Assembly: GCA_014874455.1 (NCBI GenBank)
Contig: JADBJL010000090.1
Span: forward strand, 1 to 64,000
Direction of reading: 5' to 3'
Length of the DNA stretch: 64,000 nt
From: Thermomicrobiaceae bacterium
Lineage (GTDB): Bacteria > Chloroflexota > Chloroflexia > Thermomicrobiales > Thermomicrobiaceae
Shown here: piece after piece, positions 20,350 to 28,734 of the stretch
Numbering within the stretch: the stretch's first letter is position 1
Layout of the letters: every line of letters starts with the position of its first letter
Notes under the pieces: generated by a model
What the model was told of the DNA's origin: nothing
The model's database searches: none
Seen by the model: only the letters and a program-made list of their open reading frames with translations
Made by a program: the position numbers and the translations under genes

Positions 20350-20465
20350 CACGTTGGGCGCGACAGTTGTAGAATCGGATCGGGACTCTGTGCGACAACG
20401 CGTGGGCACGACCGGCGGGCTTGACTTGTCGCAAGACCCGACCACGCGGGAGGAAGGTGCAGGGC

Positions 20466-21008
20466 ATGATCGAGACGGTCGTCGAAAGCATTCGTGTCAG
20501 CCTCGTGACCCAGCATCGCGTTGTGTTGCTGAGAGAAGTCAACGGAGACCGCCACCTGCCGATTTGGATCGGCCCGTTCGAAGCTGAGGCGATCGCAATG
20601 GCCATTCAGGGGGTCGCGGCTGCACGGCCACTGCCCTACGATCTCTTGCGAACGATCATCGCTGAAATGGGTGGCGAGATCCGGGAAGTGGCGGTGACCG
20701 ACCTGGCTCAGGACGTGTTCTACGCCAGGATCGTCATCTATGCCGATGGCCGTCTGCTCGAAATCGATAGCCGGCCGAGCGACGCGATCGCGCTGGCTGT
20801 ACGGGCGAAAGTGCCCATTTACGTGGACGAGTCGGTTATGGATCGAGCCGGCGTTCAACTCGAAGCCGAGGAAGAGGGTGAGCCAGAGGGCGAGTTCGAG
20901 CCCCCTGAGGCCGAGCAGTTGGAGGAAGGTGTGCCCTCCGACGCCGATCTTTCGGTGTTCCGCGAGTTCATCAACTCGCTCGACCTGGATGATCTCGACA
21001 AGAAGTAG
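20466..21008 (+). CDS. bifunctional nuclease domain protein (DUF151/BFN)
   Basis: The BFN/DUF151 domain spans about residues 5-135 and includes LLREVNGDRHLPIWIGPFEAEAIA, RPLPYDLL and EIDSRPSDAIALAVR, the family hallmarks. Plant members show dual RNase/DNase activity, and bacterial homologues are common but poorly characterised. The C-terminal 45 residues are very acidic (Glu-rich). Length is 180 residues. It is followed after 28 bases by a zinc-ribbon protein gene. Confidence 0.87.
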   Translation: MIETVVESIRVSLVTQHRVVLLREVNGDRHLPIWIGPFEAEAIAMAIQGVAAARPLPYDLLRTIIAEMGGEIREVAVTDLAQDVFYARIVIYADGRLLEIDSRPSDAIALAVRAKVPIYVDESVMDRAGVQLEAEEEGEPEGEFEPPEAEQLEEGVPSDADLSVFREFINSLDLDDLDKK

Positions 21009-21036
21009 CGCGAGGTGCGCGGAAAGCTGCGGCGGC

Positions 21037-21390
21037 ATGAGTAACGACTTCGATGAGGTACGGGACGTCGTTCTGGGCATGGTGGAGCGATGCTCGCACT
21101 GCGGGCGGCGTCTCAGGCCTGAGAACCTGCAGATGGTGGGCAGGTCGCGAACGATGTGGGCCTTCCGCCTGACCTGTCCTACGTGTGGTGCGCAGAGTTT
21201 CATCGCTGCGGTCGTGGGAGATCAGGGCGCGGACGAGTCGGTGGGCGACGAGCTCCAGGCGACGGGTCATGCCAAGCCCTCAGCTTTACCTGTCACTGAA
21301 GACGACGTCATTGCGATGCGTCAGTTCCTCGAGACCTTTAACGGTGACTTCAAGTCGCTGTTCGCCAGGGGCACTCGCGGAGCGAGCTGA
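21037..21390 (+). CDS. small zinc-ribbon protein
   Basis: Function unknown. A 117-residue protein has two CxxC knuckles (CSHCGRR near residue 19 and CPTCGAQ near 47), so it probably binds one zinc. The C-terminus (VTEDDVIAMRQFLETFNGDFKSLF) resembles motifs in small regulatory zinc-ribbon proteins. The ATG at 21037 was chosen because upstream in-frame sequence overlaps the preceding gene. It lies between the BFN gene and the sigma factor gene. Confidence 0.75.
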   Translation: MSNDFDEVRDVVLGMVERCSHCGRRLRPENLQMVGRSRTMWAFRLTCPTCGAQSFIAAVVGDQGADESVGDELQATGHAKPSALPVTEDDVIAMRQFLETFNGDFKSLFARGTRGAS

Positions 21391-21464
21391 CCAGCGGTGT
21401 TTCCTGAGAACAAGTGACGCGTGGAGCGGCCGCCGAGGGCCGTACGTGTTCCAGGGAGCGCACC

Positions 21465-22067
21465 TTGGCGAAAGACGGTGTCGCGCCCGGAAACGCCGGG
21501 CAACTCAGCGAAGAGGCGATCGGATATCTGGACGCGCTCTATCGAATGGCCCTTCGCCTCACCGGAAACACGCATGATGCCGAGGATCTGGTGCAGGAGA
21601 CCTACCTTCGCGCTTTCCGTTCGCTTCACCAGTTTCAACCGGGAACAAACCTGCGTGCCTGGTTGTTCCGCATCTTGATGAACGCGTTCATCAACGAGTA
21701 CCGCAGGCAGGCACGACGCCCGACCAATACGTCGCTCGACGAACTCGACGAGTTCTCGCTGTACCACCAGATGCGGGCCAACAACTCACACCAGGTATCT
21801 GGACAGCCAGAGCAGGAAGTCGTGACTCGGTTGACCGAGGAACGCGTGCTGGCGGCACTGGACGAGCTGCCGATCGAGTTTCGGCAAGTTGTCCAGCTTG
21901 CGGATATCGAAGGGTTTACTTACCGGGAAATCGCCGAGGTGCTGGGCATCCCCATCGGGACAGTGATGTCGCGCCTCCACCGTGGTCGCCGACGCTTGCA
22001 GCGACTCTTGGCTCCTAGCGTGTGCCACTCGCCGAGCCTGTGCCAGGGACGCTCATCGCTATGCTGA
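21465..22067 (+). CDS. ECF RNA polymerase sigma factor, SigR-like
   Basis: Extracytoplasmic-function sigma factor with region 2 (YRMALRLTGNTHDAEDLVQETYLRAFRS) and region 4 (LDELPIEFRQVVQLADIEGFTYREIAEVLGIPIGTVMSRLHRGR). The GTNLRAWLFRILMNAFINEYRR stretch is typical of the SigR/ECF12-type redox-stress group. I place the start at TTG 21465, with GGGAG 6 bases upstream; GTG 21414 is a longer alternative. The last bases overlap the anti-sigma gene. The tail holds three Cys residues (PSVCHSPSLCQGRSSLC), unusual and possibly without function. Confidence 0.88.
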   Translation: MAKDGVAPGNAGQLSEEAIGYLDALYRMALRLTGNTHDAEDLVQETYLRAFRSLHQFQPGTNLRAWLFRILMNAFINEYRRQARRPTNTSLDELDEFSLYHQMRANNSHQVSGQPEQEVVTRLTEERVLAALDELPIEFRQVVQLADIEGFTYREIAEVLGIPIGTVMSRLHRGRRRLQRLLAPSVCHSPSLCQGRSSLC

Positions 22068-22285
22068 ACTGCGACGATATGGCTGAGCGGCTCTACCCGT
22101 ATCTCGACCGCGAGCTCTCGCCAGAAGAGATGGCGGCCGTCAAGCGACATCTCCAGGACTGTCCCCCCTGTCGGCACTGGTTCGTTTTCGAGGAAAACAT
22201 CCTTCGCTATATCGGGGAGTGCGGGCGTAAAGTGCGCGCGCCAGAGGAGCTCGCGGCCCGTATCCGCGAGCTCCGTCAATCTTGA
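22061..22285 (+). CDS. zinc-binding anti-sigma factor, RsrA-like
   Basis: A 74-residue anti-sigma factor with the ZAS signature HxxxCxxC (H30, C34, C37) and Cys at 4 and 54. The spacing of C4-H30-C34-C37-C54 matches that of RsrA of Streptomyces (C11, H37, C41, C44, C61), which loses zinc and releases SigR on disulfide stress. The ATG at 22061 overlaps the sigma gene by 7 bases, as expected for co-translation. Redox sensing is inferred from the Cys pattern. The 3' end overlaps the convergent DUF1992 gene by 10 bases. Confidence 0.87.
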   Translation: MLNCDDMAERLYPYLDRELSPEEMAAVKRHLQDCPPCRHWFVFEENILRYIGECGRKVRAPEELAARIRELRQS

Positions 22286-22722
22286 GCGCGGGATGCACGG
22301 GCGCGCTCACGCTCGATCAGATCCTCGGGAAAGCGAATCAGCTCGTGCGCGATCGACGGACACCGGAGATTGTGCAGGTCGATCTTCATGTTGATCTGCC
22401 GAGCGAGTTCGGCGTAGCGACGCTCGAGCCGCTGGAGGATGGCAGCATGGCCGGGATTCTGCGGATCCAAGCGTGCGGCGGCGCTGCGGTACTCGTCGAG
22501 CGCCGCACGTACGACCTGCCGCTCCTCCCAGATCTCCTTGCGAAGTTGCAGCCATTCCGGCAGGAGTCCGTTCTTGCGGAGTAGCCGATGGGCGGCCCAG
22601 TACTCGCTGCTTGCCTCGTCGTCTCGCGGCAGTGGCCGACCCTCACCAGGTAGGTTGCGAAACTCGCCCCTCTCCTGTGCGGCCTTGATCCGCTCTTCGA
22701 TAAGACGATCCCACCACCACAT
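22276..22722 (-). CDS. DUF1992 protein (DnaJC28-like conserved domain)
   Basis: A 148-residue protein with the DUF1992 core DRLIEERIKAAQERGEFRNLPGEGRPLP near the N-terminus, a domain also found in eukaryotic DNAJC28. There is no J domain. The rest is helical and charged. The molecular role is unknown. The gene is convergent with the anti-sigma gene and overlaps its end by 10 bases. TATACT on the minus strand at 22782-22777 may be its -10. Confidence 0.82.
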   Translation of the reverse strand: MWWWDRLIEERIKAAQERGEFRNLPGEGRPLPRDDEASSEYWAAHRLLRKNGLLPEWLQLRKEIWEERQVVRAALDEYRSAAARLDPQNPGHAAILQRLERRYAELARQINMKIDLHNLRCPSIAHELIRFPEDLIERERARASRAQD

Positions 22723-22808
22723 CTCTCGTACTTCGAGTGATCGATCGCCGTCACGACCTCGCGGTGTCCTCGTTCAAGTATAGGCCCTGAGGCGGAGTGG
22801 CGGTCTGT

Positions 22809-22814
22809 TATACT
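22809..22814 (+). promoter_or_regulatory. candidate -10 box for the nuoEF pair
   Basis: TATACT 45 bases upstream of the NuoE-like start; no strong -35 is seen 17 bases above it. Confidence 0.4.
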
Positions 22815-22858
22815 GCTTCGTGAAAGTTGGAACGAAGAGTTCGGCGGGGTAGGGTGGC

Positions 22859-23404
22859 GTGGCACATCACGTAGAACCAGCAGAGCAGGTCGACCTCGCG
22901 CCGTTGCGCGAAGTGCTCGCATCGCAGTTTCGACCACGAGACAGCCAGGAAGCGTACGAGCTGATCGTCGGCGCCTGCCAGGAGGCCCAACGGCTGTACG
23001 GCTGGGTGCCGCCAGAAGCAGCACAGGCGATCGCCGATCACCTCGGGGTGACGATCAACCGCATCTACGGCTTGCTCACCTTCTATGCCGACTTTCGCAC
23101 GGAACCGCCTGGGAAGCATTTCCTGTGGCTATGCCATGGCGCGGCATGCTATGTGATGGGATCTTCACGGCTCATCGAAGTGCTCAGGGAGCGGTACGGA
23201 TTGGAGGATCACGGGGTTAGCCCTGATCGCGAGCTGACCCTCCACGTGTTCAATGGGTGCCTCGGTGTCTGCGACCTCGCGCCCGTCATTCAGGTCGACC
23301 ACCACACCTACTGGGGGCGACTGACACCGGATCGGCTGACGGCGGCAATCGACGCGTTGAAACGGGGCGACCCGGTGGAGGAAACTGATGGCCCGGCTGG
23401 CTGA
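22859..23404 (+). CDS. nuoE: NuoE-like [2Fe-2S] thioredoxin-fold subunit
   Basis: A 24-kDa-subunit-type ferredoxin of NADH dehydrogenases, NAD-dependent formate dehydrogenases and bidirectional hydrogenases. The cluster ligands are C92, C97, C134 and C138 (C-x4-C and C-x3-C). An N-terminal helical domain includes YGWVPPEAAQAIADHLGV. Length is 181 residues with a GTG start at 22859. It overlaps the next gene by 17 bases, so the two subunits are surely made together. No other complex I, hydrogenase or formate dehydrogenase genes are in the window. Confidence 0.9.
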   Translation: MAHHVEPAEQVDLAPLREVLASQFRPRDSQEAYELIVGACQEAQRLYGWVPPEAAQAIADHLGVTINRIYGLLTFYADFRTEPPGKHFLWLCHGAACYVMGSSRLIEVLRERYGLEDHGVSPDRELTLHVFNGCLGVCDLAPVIQVDHHTYWGRLTPDRLTAAIDALKRGDPVEETDGPAG

Positions 23405-25118
23405 TCGGCAGGACTTCGAACGTTATGCCGCCGCTGTGCACCAGCGCTGGGAGCGACTGTGGGCCGGCGATCGATGGGTCATCTCGGTCGGGATTAGCGG
23501 GTGCAGTATCGGCAAGGGCGCCCTCGAGACCTACCGTCACCTGGAGTTGATGCTTGCACAGGAGGGTGTTCCGGCAACCCTGCGCCAGGTCGGTTGCGCC
23601 GGCTGGTGTTTCGCCGAGCCTTTCGTCGAGGTGCGAGCGCCGGGAGCACCGCCGGTCGTCTACGGCAACATCACTACTGATCGGGTACCCGAGCTGGTGC
23701 ACGCGCTCAAGCGCGGTGAGGTAAAGGCTGAGTTGGCGCTGGGCGTGCGGGCCGAAGAGTCGTTTGGTGGAATCCAACCACTGAGCCAGCACCCCTTCCT
23801 GGCCCGGCAGCGCCGGCTACTCTTCGCCGATGCCGGGGTCGTCGACCCGGAGTCGATCGACGACTACATTGCACGCGGAGGGTACCGCGCCTTCCTCAAG
23901 GCCCTCTTCGAGATGACGCCGGAGGAGGTCGTGGCCGAGGTCAAGGCTTCGAATCTCCGCGGCCGCGGTGGCGCGGGCTTCCCTGCCGGCATCAAGTGGG
24001 AGAGCGGGCGGCGGACGCAGGCGTGGCCGAAGTACGTCGTCGTCAACAGCCACGAAGGCGAGCCGAACGTTTTCAAAGATCGGCGGCTGCTGGAGACGAA
24101 CCCGCACCTCGTCCTCGAGGGCCTCCTCATCGGCTGCTACGCGCTGGAGACCCCGCACGGCTATAACTACATCGGCGGCGAGCACGCGCTGGCTGTGCAA
24201 CGCTTCCAGGAGGCGGTGCGCCAGGCCTACGAGCTGGGTCTCCTGGGCGACAACATCCTTGGCACCAAATTTAGCTGCCATGTCCGGGTGCGAACCGGCG
24301 GTGGCGCTTACATTTGCGGTGAGGGTTCAGCGCTGATGTACGCCATCATGGGTCAGCGTGGCCAGCCGCGGACGAAGCCGCCACGTTCCGTCGAAGAGGG
24401 GCTCTGGAAGCGCCCGACCGTCCTGAACAACACCGAGACGTTCGCCTCGGTGCCGGGCATCGTGCGTCACGGAGGCGCCTGGTATGCCTCGCTCGGCACC
24501 GAGCAGAGCACTGGCACCAAGCTGGTGACGATCCAGGGCCCGGTCAAGCGAGTGGGGGTCGCCGAGATCGAGATGGGGATGACCCTGCGGGAGCTCATCT
24601 TCGAGGTCTTCGGCGGGATGCGCGAGGGGTACCGGTTCAAGGGCGTGCAGACCGGTGGGGTCTCGGCGGGGCCGTTACGCGAGGATCAGCTCGATGTGCC
24701 GATCGACTTCGACTCGATGACGCCATTGGGGGGAATGCTGGGCTCAGGCGGGTTCGTGGTCTTCGACGAGTCGGTGTGTGCGGTCGACTTCGCCCGCTAC
24801 CTTACGGCGTTTAACCGGTTCGAGTCGTGCTCGAAGTGCAATCCCTGCCGATTGGGCAATCCAGCGCTCGTCGAGATCCTCGACCGCATCCGCAACGGAT
24901 ATGGACGACCCCAAGATCTCGATATCATCCGCGAGGGGAGCAAGCACATCATCGAGCTCTCGCTCTGCGGGCTGGGACAGGTCGCGCCGATGCCCCTCCT
25001 CGGGATGATGAAGGCCTTCCCCGAGGAGTTCGACGCACATATCCGCGAGAAGCGCTGCCCGGCGAACGTGTGCCCGATCAGCGAGGCCACGTTACTGGCT
25101 GCCGCCGGGGATGACTGA
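23388..25118 (+). CDS. nuoF: NuoF-like NADH-binding flavoprotein subunit with N-terminal ferredoxin-like domain
   Basis: The 51-kDa-type diaphorase subunit oxidises NADH with FMN and a [4Fe-4S] cluster. Residues about 30-120 form a thioredoxin-like 2Fe-2S domain with Cys at 39, 70 and 74 only, one fewer than the usual four ligands. The FMN/NADH domain includes NLRGRGGAGFPAGIKWE and NSHEGEPNVFKDR, then an SLBB domain, and the C-terminal cluster motif SCSKCNPCRLG. Length is 576 residues. It lacks the C-terminal ferredoxin domain of HndC/HydB. With NuoE it would form a stand-alone diaphorase; its electron acceptor is not encoded nearby. Confidence 0.9.
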   Translation: MARLADRQDFERYAAAVHQRWERLWAGDRWVISVGISGCSIGKGALETYRHLELMLAQEGVPATLRQVGCAGWCFAEPFVEVRAPGAPPVVYGNITTDRVPELVHALKRGEVKAELALGVRAEESFGGIQPLSQHPFLARQRRLLFADAGVVDPESIDDYIARGGYRAFLKALFEMTPEEVVAEVKASNLRGRGGAGFPAGIKWESGRRTQAWPKYVVVNSHEGEPNVFKDRRLLETNPHLVLEGLLIGCYALETPHGYNYIGGEHALAVQRFQEAVRQAYELGLLGDNILGTKFSCHVRVRTGGGAYICGEGSALMYAIMGQRGQPRTKPPRSVEEGLWKRPTVLNNTETFASVPGIVRHGGAWYASLGTEQSTGTKLVTIQGPVKRVGVAEIEMGMTLRELIFEVFGGMREGYRFKGVQTGGVSAGPLREDQLDVPIDFDSMTPLGGMLGSGGFVVFDESVCAVDFARYLTAFNRFESCSKCNPCRLGNPALVEILDRIRNGYGRPQDLDIIREGSKHIIELSLCGLGQVAPMPLLGMMKAFPEEFDAHIREKRCPANVCPISEATLLAAAGDD

Positions 25119-25280
25119 GCGCGACCGGCGTGTTTCGCCTGCACATCGCGTGGTGCATCGCATCCAGCCCGCTCCGCCGTCGCGGTCGCTCGGAGGTGTG
25201 GGCCGTCACGGCCACCTCGTCCTGAACTGCAGTGCCGACCACGGCGGCGCGACGGCTCGGTGGTTGTCCAGTGTTCTCGC

Positions 25281-26273
25281 TTAACGGGCGAGGTCGATCT
25301 GCTGGCCGCGGCCACTCGCCTGGGCCTCGCGGACAGCGCGCGCGGCGACGATGACATCCTGCACCGCGTTGCCGACGGACTTGAAGAGCGTGACCTGCTC
25401 GGCACCGGTGCGCCCCGGCGCCTGGCCGGCGACGATCTGGCCCAGCTCGACACTGATGTGATCGCGGGAGATCAGGCCCTCTCGCAGCGGCTTGATCACG
25501 TCACCCGCCTCGGCGAGCGCGGCTTCGACCGAATCTACGACCACGTAGGCCCTGGCCACCGTCTCCGGGGGAATCTCCTGCATCTCTGGCGTAAAGGCAC
25601 CGATCGCGTTGATGTGCACGCCAGGCTTCAGGTCACTATCGGCGAAGACGGGGGAGCGAGCGGTAGTCGCCGTGCAGATGACGTCGGACTCGCGGAGAGC
25701 AGCCGCCAGATCGCCAGTGGGAATCACGCGTGCCGCGAGCGACGGTTCGAGCTGGCGGAGGCGCTGCTCGAAGCTGGCGGCGGCGCCCTGGTTGATATCG
25801 TAGACGTAGATCGTCTCGATCGGCCGGACGCAAGTGACGGCCCAGGCCTGGGTCGGGCCCTGGGCACCTGCGCCGATGCAGGTGAGCACGTGCGCGTCCG
25901 GGCGCGCCAGGAGATCGGTCGCTGCGCCAGAGGCGGCGCCGGTGCGGAGCGCGGTGAGGTACGTGCCATCGAGCACGGCCAATGGCTCACCGGTCGCCGT
26001 GTCGACCATGACCACGATGGCGTGGATGGTCGGCTTGCCGAGCGCCCGGTTGTTGGGGAAGACGGATACCACCTTGACGCCCAGTCCCGGAGCCGAGGGG
26101 ACGTAGGCCGGCATAAAGAGCGTGACGCCGGAGACGTCGGGTACCTCGATCGGCGTGCGCAGCGGCGAGACCGTCTGGCCCGCCGAGAGGTCGCGGAACA
26201 CCTGCTTCATCAGCTCGATGGCGGTGCGCATCGGTACGAGCTGGTAGACATCCTGTCGCGACAGCGCGAGCAT
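25281..26273 (-). CDS. ornithine cyclodeaminase / mu-crystallin family protein
   Basis: NAD(P)-binding protein of the ornithine cyclodeaminase, alanine dehydrogenase (AlaDH) and ketimine reductase family. The family motif LTALRTGAASGAATDLLARP is followed by the Rossmann loop CIGAGAQGPTQAWAV, and FKSVGNAVQDV near the C-terminus is conserved. Length is 330 residues with ATG 26273; the longer frame to 26501 is not conserved. The exact substrate (ornithine, alanine or an imine) cannot be told from sequence. It is convergent with the nuoEF pair. Confidence 0.88.
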   Translation of the reverse strand: MLALSRQDVYQLVPMRTAIELMKQVFRDLSAGQTVSPLRTPIEVPDVSGVTLFMPAYVPSAPGLGVKVVSVFPNNRALGKPTIHAIVVMVDTATGEPLAVLDGTYLTALRTGAASGAATDLLARPDAHVLTCIGAGAQGPTQAWAVTCVRPIETIYVYDINQGAAASFEQRLRQLEPSLAARVIPTGDLAAALRESDVICTATTARSPVFADSDLKPGVHINAIGAFTPEMQEIPPETVARAYVVVDSVEAALAEAGDVIKPLREGLISRDHISVELGQIVAGQAPGRTGAEQVTLFKSVGNAVQDVIVAARAVREAQASGRGQQIDLAR

Positions 26274-26511
26274 TGCGTACCCTCCCCCTGATTCGACACA
26301 GCGCTTCGGTCGAAAAGCTACGCGCAGTGTAACACCGGTACCACCGGCGTACGGCGGCACCGTGCAGCGCTGCGGCAACACGGGTTCACGCCGATCCAGT
26401 GGCGCCGGGCCGCAGCATCGCAGCCGAAGGCCCAGGCAGCCCCTGTCACGTGTCGAGCTTGACGAACTGCTCGCGGATGTGGCAAACTCTACGGGCAACA
26501 AGCGAATACGG

Positions 26512-26586
26512 TCCCCGATAGCTCAACGGTAGAGCAGGCGGCTGTTAACCGCAAGGTTGCAGGTTCGAATCCTGCTCGGGGAGCCA
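26512..26586 (+). tRNA. tRNA-Asn (anticodon GTT)
   Basis: The plus strand folds as a cloverleaf with acceptor TCCCCGA/TCGGGGA, anticodon loop CTGTTAA giving GTT, T loop GGTTCGAATCC and an encoded CCA end. It marks the left border of the gene-poor accessory region, and the adjacent hydrolase pseudogene stops right at its 3' end. Confidence 0.95.
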
Positions 26587-27262
26587 CTTATACCTGCGCT
26601 GTCGGTGGGGATCCTCCGAGTGGAACGCGTGTCCAGCGCCCGGATATACCACAGAGGATGAGGGGACTCGGATCTTGCTGAGTTCCCTGGAAGAATCGTC
26701 TTCCAGGAGGCCTTCGAACGTCGCCCTCCACACCAGCACTGGGACCTTCAGGTTCTCTTGCACAAGCGTTTCGAGAAACGCCCGCGTCGCGAGCTGGGCA
26801 AGCGTGCTCTGCTGAAACTGGCGCACGAAGCCCGGGTCAATCGGGCCTGTCAGTTTCGATACGGTAGAGTCCCGGAGGCCCAGCACACCCAGCTTGTCCC
26901 GCAGGGTCAAGGGCGAGCCGATGAGCACGAGCCCTAGGGCGCGCTCGGGGTGGTCTATGGCAAAGCGCCGGACGACGAAGCCGCCGCTGGAACCGTCTCC
27001 TACGACGGCTGCCTTAAGATGGAGCACGTCCAAGAACGCTACCAGGTCAGCCACGAAATCATCTGTGTGATAGCCCGTCGTCGGGCGACTCGCATCGCCG
27101 TGATCTCACTGCGTGTGGGCAAAGGCGCGGATAGACTCCGGCAGATGAAGCACCACGAGCTCGAAGGAGCGCCACGAGTCAGCTAAGCCGTGCAGGAGCA
27201 GCAGGTGAACGCCCGAGGCGTCTGCCTACTCGACAAAGGGCCGCTTCACCCGTTGGGAAGCT
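26587..27262 (-). pseudogene. alpha/beta-hydrolase pseudogene, truncated at tRNA-Asn
   Basis: The minus strand encodes one alpha/beta-hydrolase fold with disabling changes. Reading down from 27262, VKRPFVE is followed by an in-frame TAG (27228-27226), then LLLLHGLADSWRSFE, an in-frame TGA (27108-27106) where an Arg is expected, then the nucleophile elbow VGDGSSGG and the C-terminal GAGHAFHSEDP. The last residues run into the tRNA gene, so the C-terminus is probably lost. A frame change also separates it from a likely N-terminus (VIESVELPNG). Both stops could arise from single C to T changes (CAG, CGA). Family is clear; the original substrate is not. Confidence 0.7.
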
Positions 27263-27429
27263 CGACGGACTCGATGACGGGTGCTATATCTGCCTCCTCC
27301 GTTCGCGGCGACGGTTCACGCACGCCGGTTTCGACTGGCCATGCTGATGACCTCCGACAATTCTAGGGGACATCTAAGTGGCGTCTCCGCGAACCCGTCA
27401 CCATTGACATCGCATCCGCAGCATCATGG

Positions 27430-27605
27430 GGCAGGACTCGGTGTACAGCTCGCCAATCGCACTACCGCTACGCAAAAGACGATGAGCGCATGCACGTCGA
27501 TCGCGTCGAAGCTACCAGCCGAAAGTGCGCGCGATCAGCTCTTCGCCGACGCGCAGGAGCAGCGGTGAGCCGTGCGGGCAGACCGCCAGCGCCGTAGTGT
27601 GGCTG
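27430..27605 (-). pseudogene. second, partial copy of the mutL 3' end and preceding small gene
   Basis: Positions 27481-27603 match 56158-56280 (C-terminal part of intact mutL) with about 8 differences in 123 bases. The last 26 encoded residues, from CPHG through the terminal FGW, are unchanged, so most differences are silent. Positions about 27437-27475 resemble the start of the small gene at 55993 (AI.ELY), with the intergenic bases between largely missing. It is a gene remnant, not a functional mutL. Confidence 0.75.
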
Positions 27606-27862
27606 CGCTTCTTGAGACGGTTGAACCCCTGGTTGACGGTCCTGGTTCAAGCGATGCTCTTCGGTACCGTGCACGCCGTCCGTATGATCGGGATCGTCCG
27701 CGTCGCGGTTGAGGCGACTGGGTCTTCCTCTGACCAACTGTCACCCGCCTGGTGCGGTGCTCTGTCTGCTCTTGCTGCAGCTCTATTCTCCCGGCCTGGT
27801 ACATTCGCTGGGATAACAGCTTTCTCGTGGCCGTCCAGGCTGTGCTGGGGCTCGATCTGTCG
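27604..27862 (+). pseudogene. remnant of a CPBP-family intramembrane protease (tentative)
   Basis: The plus strand encodes RFLRRLNPWLTVLVQAMLFGTVHAVRM, which has the FGxxH and Trp/Gln pattern of CPBP (CAAX-processing/bacteriocin-processing) membrane proteases. A later segment in another frame (NSFLVAVQAVLGLDLS, then stop at 27862) could be its C-terminus. The frames do not join, so it is non-functional. Identification rests on short motifs. Confidence 0.4.
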
Positions 27863-27920
27863 TGACTCACCGAGTAAAAGAAGCAAGACGTGTCATGACC
27901 ACCAGCAGACGACGGCTGTC

Positions 27921-28067
27921 ATGGGAAAGATCGTGGAGTTGGGCCTGCCGATCGCGGTGTGGTTCGGCCCGGATGGGTCGAAAGCGCGCGGATTGGTGAA
28001 TAGTGATGGCACGCTACGGTCCACCGGCGAGGCGTTCAAGCGCTTCATTGCGCAGCATTTCAAATAA
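27921..28067 (+). pseudogene. short C-terminal fragment of an unrecognised protein
   Basis: A 48-residue open frame (MGKIVELGLPIAVWFGPDGS...FKRFIAQHFK) starts at an ATG without a ribosome site. It reads like the C-terminal end of a larger protein. I do not recognise the family. Confidence 0.3.
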
Positions 28068-28083
28068 GTTCCATGAGCGCGTC

Positions 28084-28734
28084 TCACGGAGTTCGACGCC
28101 CCAAACCTCTCTGTGCGGCGTATGCCATTACCTGGGCGCGGTTCTCGAGGTGCAGCTTTTCGAGGATGTTGCGGAGGTGGTATTTCACCGTGCTTTCGCT
28201 GATGACCAGTTGGGAGGCGATCTCCTTGTTGGTCTTACCCTGGGCGACCAGTTGCAGAACCTCTTCCTCTCTATCAGTAAGATTTCTCTCAGAATCGGCC
28301 CGTGCCTTAGCCCGGCCGTACCTGGAGAACTCTTCCAGCATTTTCGCTGCCATACGCGGCGAAATCGGTGCCTCTCCCTGGGCGACTCCTGCGATGAGGT
28401 CGAAGAACACTTCCGACTTCAGCTTCTTCAACAGATATCCCTGCGCGCCGCTCTTAATGGCCTCGAACAGGTCTTCCTCGTCGTCGGAGACCGTCAGTAT
28501 GACCACCTTCACGTCTGGCATCTCGGCCTTGATGATGCGAGTGGCTTCCAGGCCACCCATCTCTGGCATGCGGATATCCATGAGAATGAGATCAGGCCGA
28601 AGTGCACGAGCTCTCTCGACAGCCTCCAGCCCATTACTGGCCTCGCCTACAACCCTGTAGCCGCGAGCGCGTAGTAGACTGGCGATGCCGTCCCGGAAGA
28701 GATCGTGGTCGTCAACGATGAGAACTCTTGTCAT
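28084..28734 (-). CDS. NarL/LuxR-type response regulator
   Basis: The receiver domain (residues 1-120) has the acidic pocket VDDHD and phosphorylated Asp in LILMDIRMPEMGG. A LuxR-type HTH follows (LTDREEEVLQLVAQGKTNKEIASQLVISESTVKYHLRNI). Length is 216 residues. It overlaps the upstream sensor-kinase gene by 23 bases and is surely its partner. Base composition is less GC-rich than the core genes, suggesting transfer. Its targets are unknown; the cupredoxin gene upstream is one candidate. Confidence 0.93.
   Translation of the reverse strand: MTRVLIVDDHDLFRDGIASLLRARGYRVVGEASNGLEAVERARALRPDLILMDIRMPEMGGLEATRIIKAEMPDVKVVILTVSDDEEDLFEAIKSGAQGYLLKKLKSEVFFDLIAGVAQGEAPISPRMAAKMLEEFSRYGRAKARADSERNLTDREEEVLQLVAQGKTNKEIASQLVISESTVKYHLRNILEKLHLENRAQVMAYAAQRGLGRRTP

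Noticed and set aside
26545-26590. C-terminal end LPEQDSNLQPCG of the hydrolase frame
   Set aside because: This is the antisense reading of tRNA-Asn, a well-known annotation artefact.
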